Below the pieces are notes generated by a model. The model was not told the origin of the DNA. It did no database searches and saw only the letters and a program-made list of their open reading frames with translations. The translations under genes and the position numbers were made by a program. From contig NZ_CP014991.1 in assembly GCF_001602095.1 (NCBI RefSeq), positions 248,001 through 312,000 of the forward strand: DNA of 64,000 nt, read 5' to 3'. The stretch is from Helicobacter himalayensis (GTDB lineage Bacteria > Campylobacterota > Campylobacteria > Campylobacterales > Helicobacteraceae). Of this stretch, positions 53,635-62,740 are shown piece by piece (position 1 is the stretch's first letter; every line of letters starts with the position of its first letter).

Positions 53635-54660
53635 TCACTCCTTTATAATCAGTAGCTCGTGGCTTTGTTTGATATTATCCCTATCACCTAGCAGTCCATT
53701 ATTGCGATTAAGGCGATTTTTACCCACTCTTGTTTCCCCTTGCCCCATAGTGTATTGCCATTTAGGCTCTAAGATTTTAAAGTCCTTATATGCCTCTCTC
53801 ACAAAAGCACAATCATTGTAACTTAAAATAAATTTGCCCTTGTGATTTTTAAGGCATTTACTCAAAAGTGCGTGATTAAAGCCATTATGATGGATAGGAA
53901 AATTCCGCATAGGATAGATTCCTTTAAACATTTGAGAATCTCCCTCTAAAAAATAAGGCGGGTCGCAGTAGAAAAAATCATTTGGGTATTTTTCAAACAC
54001 TTTTTCAAAACTTACACACTCTACACTTAGATTTTGCAACTTAGAATCTTGCCCCAGATTTTTAAGCTTCTCTAAAGCGTTTAAATAGCGACTTTTATCC
54101 TCATAAATCTTACTCATCCAGCCCAAAAATCCGGGTCCATAAGAGAGATTAAAATTAAAATAATAATCTCGTGCAAGGGTTAGAGAATCTAAATTCTTTT
54201 GCGGAATGTTTTTTGCATTTTTATGCCTTTCATTCCAAAAGGATTTCAACTCTGCTTTTATATTAGCGTAAGTCTCTTTTGTGGGTTCAAGCCTCAATAA
54301 TGCTTCATAAAGTCCCTTAGAATCCGCAATCAAAACTTGCCAAAAATTCACCAAAATATCAAAAATATCAAAGGCTTTCACTTCTAAGTTAAGCTCCAAA
54401 GCACTCGCAATTTCTACGCTACCCCCGCCCATAAATGGCGAAACAAGCCTTGTTATATCATTAGGAAAATGTTCTAGGATTAACCCAACCGCTAAGGATT
54501 TACCGCCCCCATAACGCAAGGGGCTTTTGGTGTAACGTTTGTAATGTAAATTTTTAGCTTTAAGATTCTGTAAAAAATGCTCTTTAGAAGTGAAATTTGG
54601 TTTTGTAGATTTTTCTTGTTGTAATTCTTTTAAGTCAAATAAACTCTGCTCTTGTATCAA
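53635..54660 (-). CDS. D12-class adenine methyltransferase paired with GIY-YIG-like nuclease, copy 1
   Basis: A 341-residue adenine methyltransferase starting at TTG 54660, with AAGGG 6 bases before. SPLRYGGGKSLAVGLIL near residue 45 and LVSPFMGGGSVEIASALEL form the AdoMet site; DFFYCDPPYFLEGDSQMF near residue 232 is motif IV. FNLSYGPGFLGWMSKIY is typical of M.Hpy188-like or other Dam-related enzymes. It is co-transcribed with the small nuclease gene on the reverse strand, opposite to the AlwI-type genes. This suggests separate insertion into that array. Confidence 0.82.
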   Translation of the reverse strand: MIQEQSLFDLKELQQEKSTKPNFTSKEHFLQNLKAKNLHYKRYTKSPLRYGGGKSLAVGLILEHFPNDITRLVSPFMGGGSVEIASALELNLEVKAFDIFDILVNFWQVLIADSKGLYEALLRLEPTKETYANIKAELKSFWNERHKNAKNIPQKNLDSLTLARDYYFNFNLSYGPGFLGWMSKIYEDKSRYLNALEKLKNLGQDSKLQNLSVECVSFEKVFEKYPNDFFYCDPPYFLEGDSQMFKGIYPMRNFPIHHNGFNHALLSKCLKNHKGKFILSYNDCAFVREAYKDFKILEPKWQYTMGQGETRVGKNRLNRNNGLLGDRDNIKQSHELLIIKE

Positions 54661-54679
54661 TGGATGCCCTTAAAGTTGT

Positions 54680-54928
54680 TTGTCATATTATAACAAAATA
54701 GATGATAATAAAATTGAGAGAATCTTTGAAGCGAATTTGAGTTTAGACTCCTCCCTTTTACCAAAATCTCACGCTGTTGGAGGCAATGCGGACTTTGTTT
54801 ATATCTATGATTATCATCACCTAATGATAGAAGTAACCCTTAGTGAAAAAACCAACCAAAGAAGGGCTAATGATGGAAAGATGCGAATAGCCAAAGATGT
54901 GCTAAAAGAGTTTTTACAAGAGGCTTAA
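54680..54928 (+). pseudogene. C-terminal fragment of an AlwI-family nuclease, copy 1
   Basis: 82 codons whose LPKSHAVGGNADFVYIYDY and MIEVTLSEKTNQRRANDGKM align with the catalytic C-terminus of the intact AlwI-type enzyme (LPKCHAMGGKPDIACKD, AIVEVSL). The N-terminal 430 residues are missing, so it is a remnant of a second nuclease gene. It directly precedes the M1 gene of the next unit. Confidence 0.75.
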
Positions 54929-55004
54929 AGGTTTTTGTGCTTGCATAGTTACCATTTACAAGCCTTTTATACTATAATCAAAAACTTTTTTTAAAAGGCA
55001 GTTG

Positions 55005-56048
55005 ATGTTTTCTATTTATTCGCGTCGCTACACAGGGGCTAAAACAAAGCTTTTAAAGCAAATTGACAAAGTGCTTTTAGAGCATTTTGATTATAGCTTG
55101 CAAAGCAATCTTAGCTTTTTTGATGTGTTTGCTGGCACGGGGGTTGTGAGTGCGTATTTTATGCAAAAGGCAGAATTTAGCCACTTTCTAGTCAATGATT
55201 TTTTAGAATCTAATTTTATAATTTATCAAGGATTCTTTGCACAAGAGCATTTTAATGAAGAAAAACTTTTATCTTTAAGAGAAAAATTCAATGCCCTTAA
55301 AAACATTAAAGAAAATTACTATTCCAAAGCATTTGGTGATAAATTTTTTAGCTTTCAAGATGCTAAACATATAGGCTTTATAAGAGAAGAGCTTGATAGA
55401 CTTTTAAAACAAAAGCAAATTAATACAAAAGAATTCCATATCCTCCTAGCAAGTTTGCTTTATAGCAGTGATAGGGTGGCAAATACTTGTGGGCATTATG
55501 ATGCGTATCGTAAAAATATAAATTTAGAAGATAGGTTTCACTTTGAGTTGATTTCACCTTTTAAAACGCAAGCAAAAATAGAACTTTTTAAAGAGGATTC
55601 TAACGCCTTAGCAAAAGCATTTATCAAACAAGAAAGAAAGCTTGATATTGCCTTTATTGACCCGCCTTATAATTCTAGGCAATATAGTAGATTCTATCAT
55701 TTTCTTCAAACCTTAGCACAAAATCATAAACCCAAGCTTTATGGTGTAGCATTAAAACCAAAGCCAGAAAATTTAAGCGAGTATTGTAAAAGTAATGCAA
55801 AAAATGTTTTTAAAGATTTGATAGAGAGCCTTGCACACATCACTAAGATTTTGGTGGTTACTTATAATAATACTTATACTTCTAAATCAAACTCAAGTAG
55901 GAATAAAATACAATTAGAAGAGATAAAAAATATTTTAGAATCTGTTGCTAAAATACACATATACGAATTTGATTATAAAGCCTTTAGTAGTGGAAAGACA
56001 AGTTTGGATGGGCATAAGGAATTTATTTTTATAGGTAGAGTGCAATGA
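55005..56048 (+). CDS. D12-class adenine methyltransferase M1, copy 2
   Basis: Protein identical to M1 copy 1 (347 residues, FFDVFAGTGVV and AFIDPPYNSRQY motifs). The promoter-like TATACTATAAT upstream is retained. It overlaps the start of the frameshifted M2 copy 2 by four bases. Confidence 0.85.
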   Translation: MFSIYSRRYTGAKTKLLKQIDKVLLEHFDYSLQSNLSFFDVFAGTGVVSAYFMQKAEFSHFLVNDFLESNFIIYQGFFAQEHFNEEKLLSLREKFNALKNIKENYYSKAFGDKFFSFQDAKHIGFIREELDRLLKQKQINTKEFHILLASLLYSSDRVANTCGHYDAYRKNINLEDRFHFELISPFKTQAKIELFKEDSNALAKAFIKQERKLDIAFIDPPYNSRQYSRFYHFLQTLAQNHKPKLYGVALKPKPENLSEYCKSNAKNVFKDLIESLAHITKILVVTYNNTYTSKSNSSRNKIQLEEIKNILESVAKIHIYEFDYKAFSSGKTSLDGHKEFIFIGRVQ

Positions 56049-56976
56049 CAATACAGGCAAATAACTTACAATGTTTCACAAAAAGAAAAATAATGCGTTC
56101 CCCATTTTTTTATGTAGGTGATAAATATAAGCTTATGCCTCAATTACAAAATTTATTCCCGCAAGATATTGATACTTATATTGAGCCTTTTGTGGGCGGT
56201 GGAAGCTCATTTTTAAACATAAAAGCTAAAAAATATTTACTCAACGATTTGGATACAAATTTAATTACTTTGCATACATTTTTGCAATCCCAAAACAAAG
56301 AGGAATTATTAAAAAATCTACTACGCACCATAAAAAATTACAAACTTTCCTGTTCTTTAGAAAATATGATTCCTCCTCTTGAGCTAAGACTTGCTTATAA
56401 AAAAACTTATTTTGCTAAGTTTAATAAAGAATCCTATATGCGTTTAAGAGCAGATTTTAATCAAAATAAAAACGATATGTTAAAACTCTATTTGCTTCTT
56501 ATCTATGGCTTTAATCGTATGCTTAGATTTAACAGCAAAGGCGAGTTTAATCTACCTGTTGGTAATGTAGATTTTAATTTGAATGTTTTAAATGCTTTGC
56601 AAGATTATTTGCACTTTATGCAGTATTCCAAAGTGGAATTTTTTAACCTTGATTATCAAAAATTTTTAGAAAATTCAACACTAAACAAAAAGGATTTTAT
56701 TTATTTTGACCCTCCTTATCTTATTAGCAATAGCCAATATAATAAATTGTGGAATGAAAACAAAGAAAAAAAATTGTATCAAGTTCTTAAAAAATTAGAT
56801 TCTCAAGGTTTTAAATGGGGCTGACTAATCTCTTACAACACAAGGGACAAAATAATAGATTTTTAGAAGAATTTGCTAGAGCATATAAAAGCTACACTAT
56901 ACAAAGCAATTATATTAGCTTTAATGATAATTCAATTAAAAAAGATTCTATGGAGATATACATAAGCAATGCCTAA
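56045..56976 (+). pseudogene. D12 methyltransferase M2, copy 2 (frameshifted)
   Basis: Identical to M2 copy 1 up to codon 258, where one G is missing from the G run at 56817 and the frame ends at TGA 56822-56824. The lost part is the last 52 residues after motif IV (LTNLLQHKGQNNRFLEEF onward). The AdoMet and DPPY motifs remain, so partial activity cannot be excluded, but the fold would be incomplete. Copy 1 can supply the function. Confidence 0.8.
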
Positions 56977-58522
56977 AACAAGAAAAGCAGAATACAAAAT
57001 TTTATCTTTTAGCACCACAATGAGAAATCCTCAAAGAATAGTGGATTTTCTTAAAGCTCTTTTGCCTTTTGAAAATAGAATTTTAACGCATGAAATTATT
57101 ATGCAAATTGTTGCTTCTTTAATCCAAAATAAGCTTTATGTTCCCATATATGCTAACAAAGTCTATAAAGAAATTTTAGAATCTGATGAAATTTTCAACG
57201 ACAAGCAAACACAAGAAATCATAGAAAATTCTCCACAAAACCATAAAGAAGCAGGGTTTGATAAGGGTTGGGATTCAAGATTTGATACTTTTTATAAACT
57301 TCCTATGGAATTTGGATTTTGCTTTTATGCAATGAATAAGCCTTTACTGATTTCAAACACAGGACATTTGCTTATAGATGCAATCAATGAAATTCCAAGC
57401 AATGAAGAAAAAATCTCTAATGTCTTTTTAAATTGCTTAATGAAATATCAAAGTAATAATCCTTTTAGAAACACTTTAAATACAAATGTGCCTTTATTGT
57501 TGTTGCTTAATACAATGCAAACGCTCAAAGAACAAAGTGGAGATTCTAAAATCCATAAAAGTGAAATCGCATTCTTTTTATGCTGGAGGGATAGTATTTT
57601 TACAAACTTGGCGGAGTTTATTTTAAACTTTAGATTGCTCTATCCTCATTTTAATTATTCTAATGAAATCATTTATAAAGAATGCCTTAAACTTTTAGAT
57701 TCGGATAACACAACGCGTTTTAAAATTTCTCAAGTGTGTAAAGAGGGTATAGATGAATACATTAGAAAAATGCGAATTTGTGGGCTTATTTCACTGCGAG
57801 GCAATGGGAGATTTATTGATTTTAACACTTTTGAAATGCCTAAAATAAAATATGTAATCAAGAATTATTCTATTTATCCTAAATTTGATGATAAAAAAGC
57901 TTATTTTGATTATATGGGGGAAATTGATTCTCATATTTTAGAAATCAAAGAAACATCTGCTTTAATTGATAAAAATGATTTAAAACTTAAAACTCTGCAA
58001 GAATTTGCTAATAAATATTCAAAAGAAGAAATTTATAAAGAACTTAATATTTTAAATTCTAAAAAAATAGCCAGCAAAGATGAGATTTTTAAATTTATAC
58101 CAGAACCTATGAGATTTGAATTTTTAACCGCCATTGCTCTGAAGCAACATTTTTGTAACTTAGAAGTATTGCCAAATTATAGTATTGATGATGAGGGTTT
58201 GCCAAAATGCCACGCTATGGGAGGCAAACCTGATATAGCGTGCAAAGATACGCATAATAATGCTATCGTAGAAGTAAGCCTAATTTGTGGTAGAGCCCAA
58301 GTGAATAACGAGCTTTTAGCCATTACAAGACATTTAAAAGAGCTTATAGAATCTAGTCAAGTTTTAAGATGTTTTGCCATTTTTATTGCTCCTCAAATTT
58401 TTGAAGATACTAAAAGATATGTTAGGTTTATCGCCTTTGATGAAGATTTGGAGATAAGAAATTTAAGCATTAGCGACTTTATCAGTTCTTTACAAAATGT
58501 AGATTCTTTTAATGCAATATAA
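56969..58522 (+). CDS. AlwI-family type IIS restriction endonuclease, copy 2 (intact)
   Basis: A 517-residue nuclease. The N-terminal SFSTTMRNPQRIVDFLKALL is typical of AlwI/MlyI/BstNBI-type enzymes, which bind an asymmetric site and cut a few bases away. The middle has EYIRKMRICGLISLRGNGRF and the C-terminal catalytic fold has LPKCHAMGGKPDIACKD followed by AIVEVSL (D and E ligands). The two D12 methyltransferases upstream are the expected partners. The exact target cannot be read from sequence. Confidence 0.82.
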   Translation: MPKTRKAEYKILSFSTTMRNPQRIVDFLKALLPFENRILTHEIIMQIVASLIQNKLYVPIYANKVYKEILESDEIFNDKQTQEIIENSPQNHKEAGFDKGWDSRFDTFYKLPMEFGFCFYAMNKPLLISNTGHLLIDAINEIPSNEEKISNVFLNCLMKYQSNNPFRNTLNTNVPLLLLLNTMQTLKEQSGDSKIHKSEIAFFLCWRDSIFTNLAEFILNFRLLYPHFNYSNEIIYKECLKLLDSDNTTRFKISQVCKEGIDEYIRKMRICGLISLRGNGRFIDFNTFEMPKIKYVIKNYSIYPKFDDKKAYFDYMGEIDSHILEIKETSALIDKNDLKLKTLQEFANKYSKEEIYKELNILNSKKIASKDEIFKFIPEPMRFEFLTAIALKQHFCNLEVLPNYSIDDEGLPKCHAMGGKPDIACKDTHNNAIVEVSLICGRAQVNNELLAITRHLKELIESSQVLRCFAIFIAPQIFEDTKRYVRFIAFDEDLEIRNLSISDFISSLQNVDSFNAI

Positions 58523-58805
58523 GTTTTAAGTTTTTCTTTATTGAATTTTTAAACTACCAAAGCCTTTTGCCAAAATTTCAAAAAGCTCTTAAAAGCGATG
58601 AGCAATGGGGAAGCAAATGGTATAAAGAAGAGCTTAAGGCTATGGTTGATACATTAGTATTGCATTAAATTACCCTTTAGCACAATACTAAAAGCTTAGT
58701 TTTAGAAAAAAGTTCAATTTAATATGAGATTGCCTTATTTTATAATATAAAATTTAAATTTTTGAAAACGATAAAGCATATATTAAGGGAGCAAAATTTT
58801 GTCCC
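58523..58805. other. Gap with gene remnants in unit 2
   Basis: Copy of 52747-53029, with one substitution (C at 58557). It has the same orphan coding stretch and TRD-linker remnant, and no gene. Confidence 0.55.
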
Positions 58806-59408
58806 TTATCTTTTTATTTCTTTTCTTTTTATATTTTTCTCCCGCACAGAGCTATTTTTTAGAATTTCTGCGTGTTCGTTTTTAATATCAAGTGGCCAAT
58901 CTAAGCCTTGCTCTTGCACATTCCAATCGGGGTGTTTGCCATTCTCCACACTCAAGTAATCCTCCACGCAACATTGCTCTATAAGTTTATAAGAAATATA
59001 AGCATTTCTTATGTTTTTAAGCCCAAAAAGTCCTTTGATGTCTTTTTCAAAATTTTCTTGGTAAATCATATAAAATTCAATTTTCGCACCGCTTAAAATT
59101 GTATGGTATAAAAAATACCATATCCCAAAACTCCTTATGCTTGGTCGTCCCTTTGTCCCACCATCGCGATAAATAGACAAAGTGTTTTTAATGCCTCCCT
59201 CACTTTGACTTCCACCAATCTTTTTAATCTCACCATTGACAACAATCAAATACACCCTAGCGACATTTTCGGTAAGAATCTTTTGAGGCAGAGGGTTACC
59301 ATTCTCATCTTTTAAGTTTTTAAGATAGTTAAAATTAAGTCTTGTGCTACCCTCTACAAATTCCACATCAGCAATTTTAAAGGCAGTTTTAACTTCATCT
59401 ATTTTCAT
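58806..59408 (-). CDS. Small GIY-YIG-like restriction endonuclease, copy 2
   Basis: Protein identical to the copy at 53030 (200 residues, RVYLIVVNGEIKKIGGSQ motif). Preceded by the same AAGGAG and overlapping methyltransferase gene. See copy 1 for reasoning. Confidence 0.6.
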   Translation of the reverse strand: MKIDEVKTAFKIADVEFVEGSTRLNFNYLKNLKDENGNPLPQKILTENVARVYLIVVNGEIKKIGGSQSEGGIKNTLSIYRDGGTKGRPSIRSFGIWYFLYHTILSGAKIEFYMIYQENFEKDIKGLFGLKNIRNAYISYKLIEQCCVEDYLSVENGKHPDWNVQEQGLDWPLDIKNEHAEILKNSSVREKNIKRKEIKR

Positions 59409-59410
59409 TC

Positions 59411-60436
59411 TCACTCCTTTATAATCAGTAGCTCGTGGCTTTGTTTGATATTATCCCTATCACCTAGCAGTCCATTATTGCGATTAAGGCGATTTTTACC
59501 CACTCTTGTTTCCCCTTGCCCCATAGTGTATTGCCATTTAGGCTCTAAGATTTTAAAGTCCTTATATGCCTCTCTCACAAAAGCACAATCATTGTAACTT
59601 AAAATAAATTTGCCCTTGTGATTTTTAAGGCATTTACTCAAAAGTGCGTGATTAAAGCCATTATGATGGATAGGAAAATTCCGCATAGGATAGATTCCTT
59701 TAAACATTTGAGAATCTCCCTCTAAAAAATAAGGCGGGTCGCAGTAGAAAAAATCATTTGGGTATTTTTCAAACACTTTTTCAAAACTTACACACTCTAC
59801 ACTTAGATTTTGCAACTTAGAATCTTGCCCCAGATTTTTAAGCTTCTCTAAAGCGTTTAAATAGCGACTTTTATCCTCATAAATCTTACTCATCCAGCCC
59901 AAAAATCCGGGTCCATAAGAGAGATTAAAATTAAAATAATAATCTCGTGCAAGGGTTAGAGAATCTAAATTCTTTTGCGGAATGTTTTTTGCATTTTTAT
60001 GCCTTTCATTCCAAAAGGATTTCAACTCTGCTTTTATATTAGCGTAAGTCTCTTTTGTGGGTTCAAGCCTCAATAATGCTTCATAAAGTCCCTTAGAATC
60101 CGCAATCAAAACTTGCCAAAAATTCACCAAAATATCAAAAATATCAAAGGCTTTCACTTCTAAGTTAAGCTCCAAAGCACTCGCAATTTCTACGCTACCC
60201 CCGCCCATAAATGGCGAAACAAGCCTTGTTATATCATTAGGAAAATGTTCTAGGATTAACCCAACCGCTAAGGATTTACCGCCCCCATAACGCAAGGGGC
60301 TTTTGGTGTAACGTTTGTAATGTAAATTTTTAGCTTTAAGATTCTGTAAAAAATGCTCTTTAGAAGTGAAATTTGGTTTTGTAGATTTTTCTTGTTGTAA
60401 TTCTTTTAAGTCAAATAAACTCTGCTCTTGTATCAA
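59411..60436 (-). CDS. D12-class adenine methyltransferase paired with GIY-YIG-like nuclease, copy 2
   Basis: Protein identical to the copy at 53635 (341 residues, LVSPFMGGGSVE and FFYCDPPYFLEG motifs), starting at TTG 60436. Confidence 0.82.
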   Translation of the reverse strand: MIQEQSLFDLKELQQEKSTKPNFTSKEHFLQNLKAKNLHYKRYTKSPLRYGGGKSLAVGLILEHFPNDITRLVSPFMGGGSVEIASALELNLEVKAFDIFDILVNFWQVLIADSKGLYEALLRLEPTKETYANIKAELKSFWNERHKNAKNIPQKNLDSLTLARDYYFNFNLSYGPGFLGWMSKIYEDKSRYLNALEKLKNLGQDSKLQNLSVECVSFEKVFEKYPNDFFYCDPPYFLEGDSQMFKGIYPMRNFPIHHNGFNHALLSKCLKNHKGKFILSYNDCAFVREAYKDFKILEPKWQYTMGQGETRVGKNRLNRNNGLLGDRDNIKQSHELLIIKE

Positions 60437-60455
60437 TGGATGCCCTTAAAGTTGT

Positions 60456-60704
60456 TTGTCATATTATAACAAAATAGATGATAATAAAATTGAGAGAATC
60501 TTTGAAGCGAATTTGAGTTTAGACTCCTCCCTTTTACCAAAATCTCACGCTGTTGGAGGCAATGCGGACTTTGTTTATATCTATGATTATCATCACCTAA
60601 TGATAGAAGTAACCCTTAGTGAAAAAACCAACCAAAGAAGGGCTAATGATGGAAAGATGCGAATAGCCAAAGATGTGCTAAAAGAGTTTTTACAAGAGGC
60701 TTAA
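60456..60704 (+). pseudogene. C-terminal fragment of an AlwI-family nuclease, copy 2
   Basis: Second copy of the 82-codon remnant at 54680, again immediately before an M1 gene. Confidence 0.75.
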
Positions 60705-61654
60705 AGGTTTTTGTGCTTGCATAGTTACCATTTACAAGCCTTTTATACTATAATCAAAAACTTTTTTTAAAAGGCAGTTGATGTTTTCTATTTATTCGCG
60801 TCGCTACACAGGGGCTAAAACAAAGCTTTTAAAGCAAATTGACAAAGTGCTTTTAGAGCATTTTGATTATAGCTTGCAAAGCAATCTTAGCTTTTTTGAT
60901 GTGTTTGCTGGCACGGGGGTTGTGAGTGCGTATTTTATGCAAAAGGCAGAATTTAGCCACTTTCTAGTCAATGATTTTTTAGAATCTAATTTTATAATTT
61001 ATCAAGGATTCTTTGCACAAGAGCATTTTAATGAAGAAAAACTTTTATCTTTAAGAGAAAAATTCAATGCCCTTAAAAACATTAAAGAAAATTACTATTC
61101 CAAAGCATTTGGTGATAAATTTTTTAGCTTTCAAGATGCTAAACATATAGGCTTTATAAGAGAAGAGCTTGATAGACTTTTAAAACAAAAGCAAATTAAT
61201 ACAAAAGAATTCCATATCCTCCTAGCAAGTTTGCTTTATAGCAGTGATAGGGTGGCAAATACTTGTGGGCATTATGATGCGTATCGTAAAAATATAAATT
61301 TAGAAGATAGGTTTCACTTTGAGTTGATTTCACCTTTTAAAACGCAAGCAAAAATAGAACTTTTTAAAGAGGATTCTAACGCCTTAGCAAAAGCATTTAT
61401 CAAACAAGAAAGAAAGCTTGATATTGCCTTTATTGACCCGCCTTATAATTCTAGGCAATATAGTAGATTCTATCATTTTCTTCAAACCTTAGCACAAAAT
61501 CATAAACCCAAGCTTTATGGTGTAGCATTAAAACCAAAGCCAGAAAATTTAAGCGAGTATTGTAAAAGTAATGCAAAAAATGTTTTTAAAGATTTGATAG
61601 AGAGCCTTGCACACATCACTAAGATTTTGGTGGTTACTTATAATAATACTTATA
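60697..61654 (+). repeat. Tandem duplication, partial unit 3 (958 bp)
   Basis: Continues identical to units 1 and 2 up to 61654, inside the M1 gene after the codons for TYNNTY. From 61655 the sequence differs, so this is the downstream recombination boundary. Confidence 0.95.
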
Positions 61655-61818
61655 GTGCAAATGCAAGAAGTAATGCAAGGATAAATGATAAAGAAATTAT
61701 GCAAATCTTAAAAGAATATGGTAAGGCTTATGTTTATGAATTTGATTATAAAGCCTTTAGCAGTGGAAAAAGCGAATTAAGGAATCATAAGGAGAGGATT
61801 TTTATATGTCAGATATAA
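60781..61818 (+). CDS. D12-class adenine methyltransferase M1, mosaic third copy
   Basis: A 345-residue protein whose first 291 or so residues are identical to M1 copies 1 and 2, including both AdoMet and DPPY motifs. The last 50 residues (SANARSNARINDKEIMQILK, then KSELRNHKERIFICQI) are a diverged but homologous tail, so this is a chimera of two related M1 genes. It remains a complete methyltransferase. It overlaps the next gene by 13 bases. Confidence 0.85.
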   Translation: MFSIYSRRYTGAKTKLLKQIDKVLLEHFDYSLQSNLSFFDVFAGTGVVSAYFMQKAEFSHFLVNDFLESNFIIYQGFFAQEHFNEEKLLSLREKFNALKNIKENYYSKAFGDKFFSFQDAKHIGFIREELDRLLKQKQINTKEFHILLASLLYSSDRVANTCGHYDAYRKNINLEDRFHFELISPFKTQAKIELFKEDSNALAKAFIKQERKLDIAFIDPPYNSRQYSRFYHFLQTLAQNHKPKLYGVALKPKPENLSEYCKSNAKNVFKDLIESLAHITKILVVTYNNTYSANARSNARINDKEIMQILKEYGKAYVYEFDYKAFSSGKSELRNHKERIFICQI

Positions 61819-62732
61819 AACAAGCCCTTTTATATACAGAGGACTTTATCCCCAGTCCGCTTAATTATATAGGTAACAAATTTAAACTTTTAAAGCAAAT
61901 AATGCCACTTTTCCCTAAGGATATTAACACAGCAATTGATTTGTTTTGTGGTGGGGCAAGTGTAGGGATAAATTTAAAAGCTAAGAATATTGTTTTAAAT
62001 GACAATCTAAGCGAACTTATAAGATTATATGAGCATTTACAGGCATATAGTGTAGAAATAATTTTTAAAAAAATTTTTCATATTATTGAACATTTTAAAC
62101 TCTCTCATACTGCACAAATGGGCTATGATTTTTATAAATGTGATAGTGCTAAGGGTTTGGCTGCTTATAATAAAAATAAGTTTCTACAACTAAGGAATCG
62201 TTATAATCAAAGTAAAAACATATTTGATTTTTTTGTTTTAGTTATTTTTGCATTTAATAATCAAATAAGATTTAATAGTAAGGGTGAATTCAATCTTCCT
62301 TGTGGCAAAAGAGATTTCAATGCTAATATGCAAAAAAAATTAAGGCAATTTGTTTTAAATTTACAAATAAAAAACATAAAGATTTCAAATAAGGATTTTA
62401 GAGATTTTAATTTAAGCCTTTTAGATTCTAAAGATTTTGTTTATGTAGATCCTCCTTATTTTCTAGCCACTGCCCCCTATAATGAAAACAAAGCTTGGAC
62501 ATTACAAGATGAACTTGATTTGCTGGAGTTTTTAACCTTACTTGATGCAAAAAACATTCGCTTCGCTTTGTCAAATGTGATTTTGCATAAGGGTAAAGAG
62601 CATAGCATCTTAGAAGATTGGCTCAAAAAACATTCAAATTTAAAAACTCATTTTTTAAATTTTCATTACAAAAATTGCAATTATCAAACAAAAAAAGCTT
62701 TATCGCAAGAAGTGCTTATCACAAATTATTAG
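61806..62732 (+). CDS. D12-class adenine methyltransferase, divergent M2
   Basis: A 308-residue Dam-like methyltransferase clearly related to M2 but not a copy. SPLNYIGNKFKLLKQIM, AIDLFCGGASVGINLKAKN, NQIRFNSKGEFNLPCGKRDF and FVYVDPPYFLATAPYNENK carry the same motifs. It follows the mosaic M1 gene in the same M1-M2-nuclease order, so it is the second-strand methylase of a sister system. An AGGAGG site at its end serves the next gene. Confidence 0.85.
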   Translation: MSDIKQALLYTEDFIPSPLNYIGNKFKLLKQIMPLFPKDINTAIDLFCGGASVGINLKAKNIVLNDNLSELIRLYEHLQAYSVEIIFKKIFHIIEHFKLSHTAQMGYDFYKCDSAKGLAAYNKNKFLQLRNRYNQSKNIFDFFVLVIFAFNNQIRFNSKGEFNLPCGKRDFNANMQKKLRQFVLNLQIKNIKISNKDFRDFNLSLLDSKDFVYVDPPYFLATAPYNENKAWTLQDELDLLEFLTLLDAKNIRFALSNVILHKGKEHSILEDWLKKHSNLKTHFLNFHYKNCNYQTKKALSQEVLITNY

Positions 62733-62740
62733 GAGGATAT

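Larger units (their letters stand above)
49144..54920 (+). repeat. Tandem duplication, unit 1 (5777 bp)
   Basis: Begins with AGGCTTAAAGG just after the RMS fusion gene. Carries M1, M2, a frameshifted AlwI-type nuclease gene, a GIY-YIG-like nuclease gene, a D12 methyltransferase gene and most of an AlwI C-terminal fragment. It has an extra T at 49186 relative to the other copies. Confidence 0.95.
54921..60696 (+). repeat. Tandem duplication, unit 2 (5776 bp)
   Basis: Copy of unit 1. Differences seen: no extra T near the start, GGGG rather than GGGGG in M2 (56817-56820), five G rather than four in the nuclease gene (57915-57919), and C at 58557 where unit 1 has T at 52781. Confidence 0.95.

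Noticed and set aside
49144-61654. CRISPR array as explanation for the long repeats
   Set aside because: The repeat units are 5.8 kb and full of genes; no short regular repeats with spacers were found anywhere in the window.
49144-61654. Transposon or insertion sequence driving the duplication
   Set aside because: No transposase, terminal inverted repeats or target-site duplication could be found at the unit borders; homologous recombination fits better.
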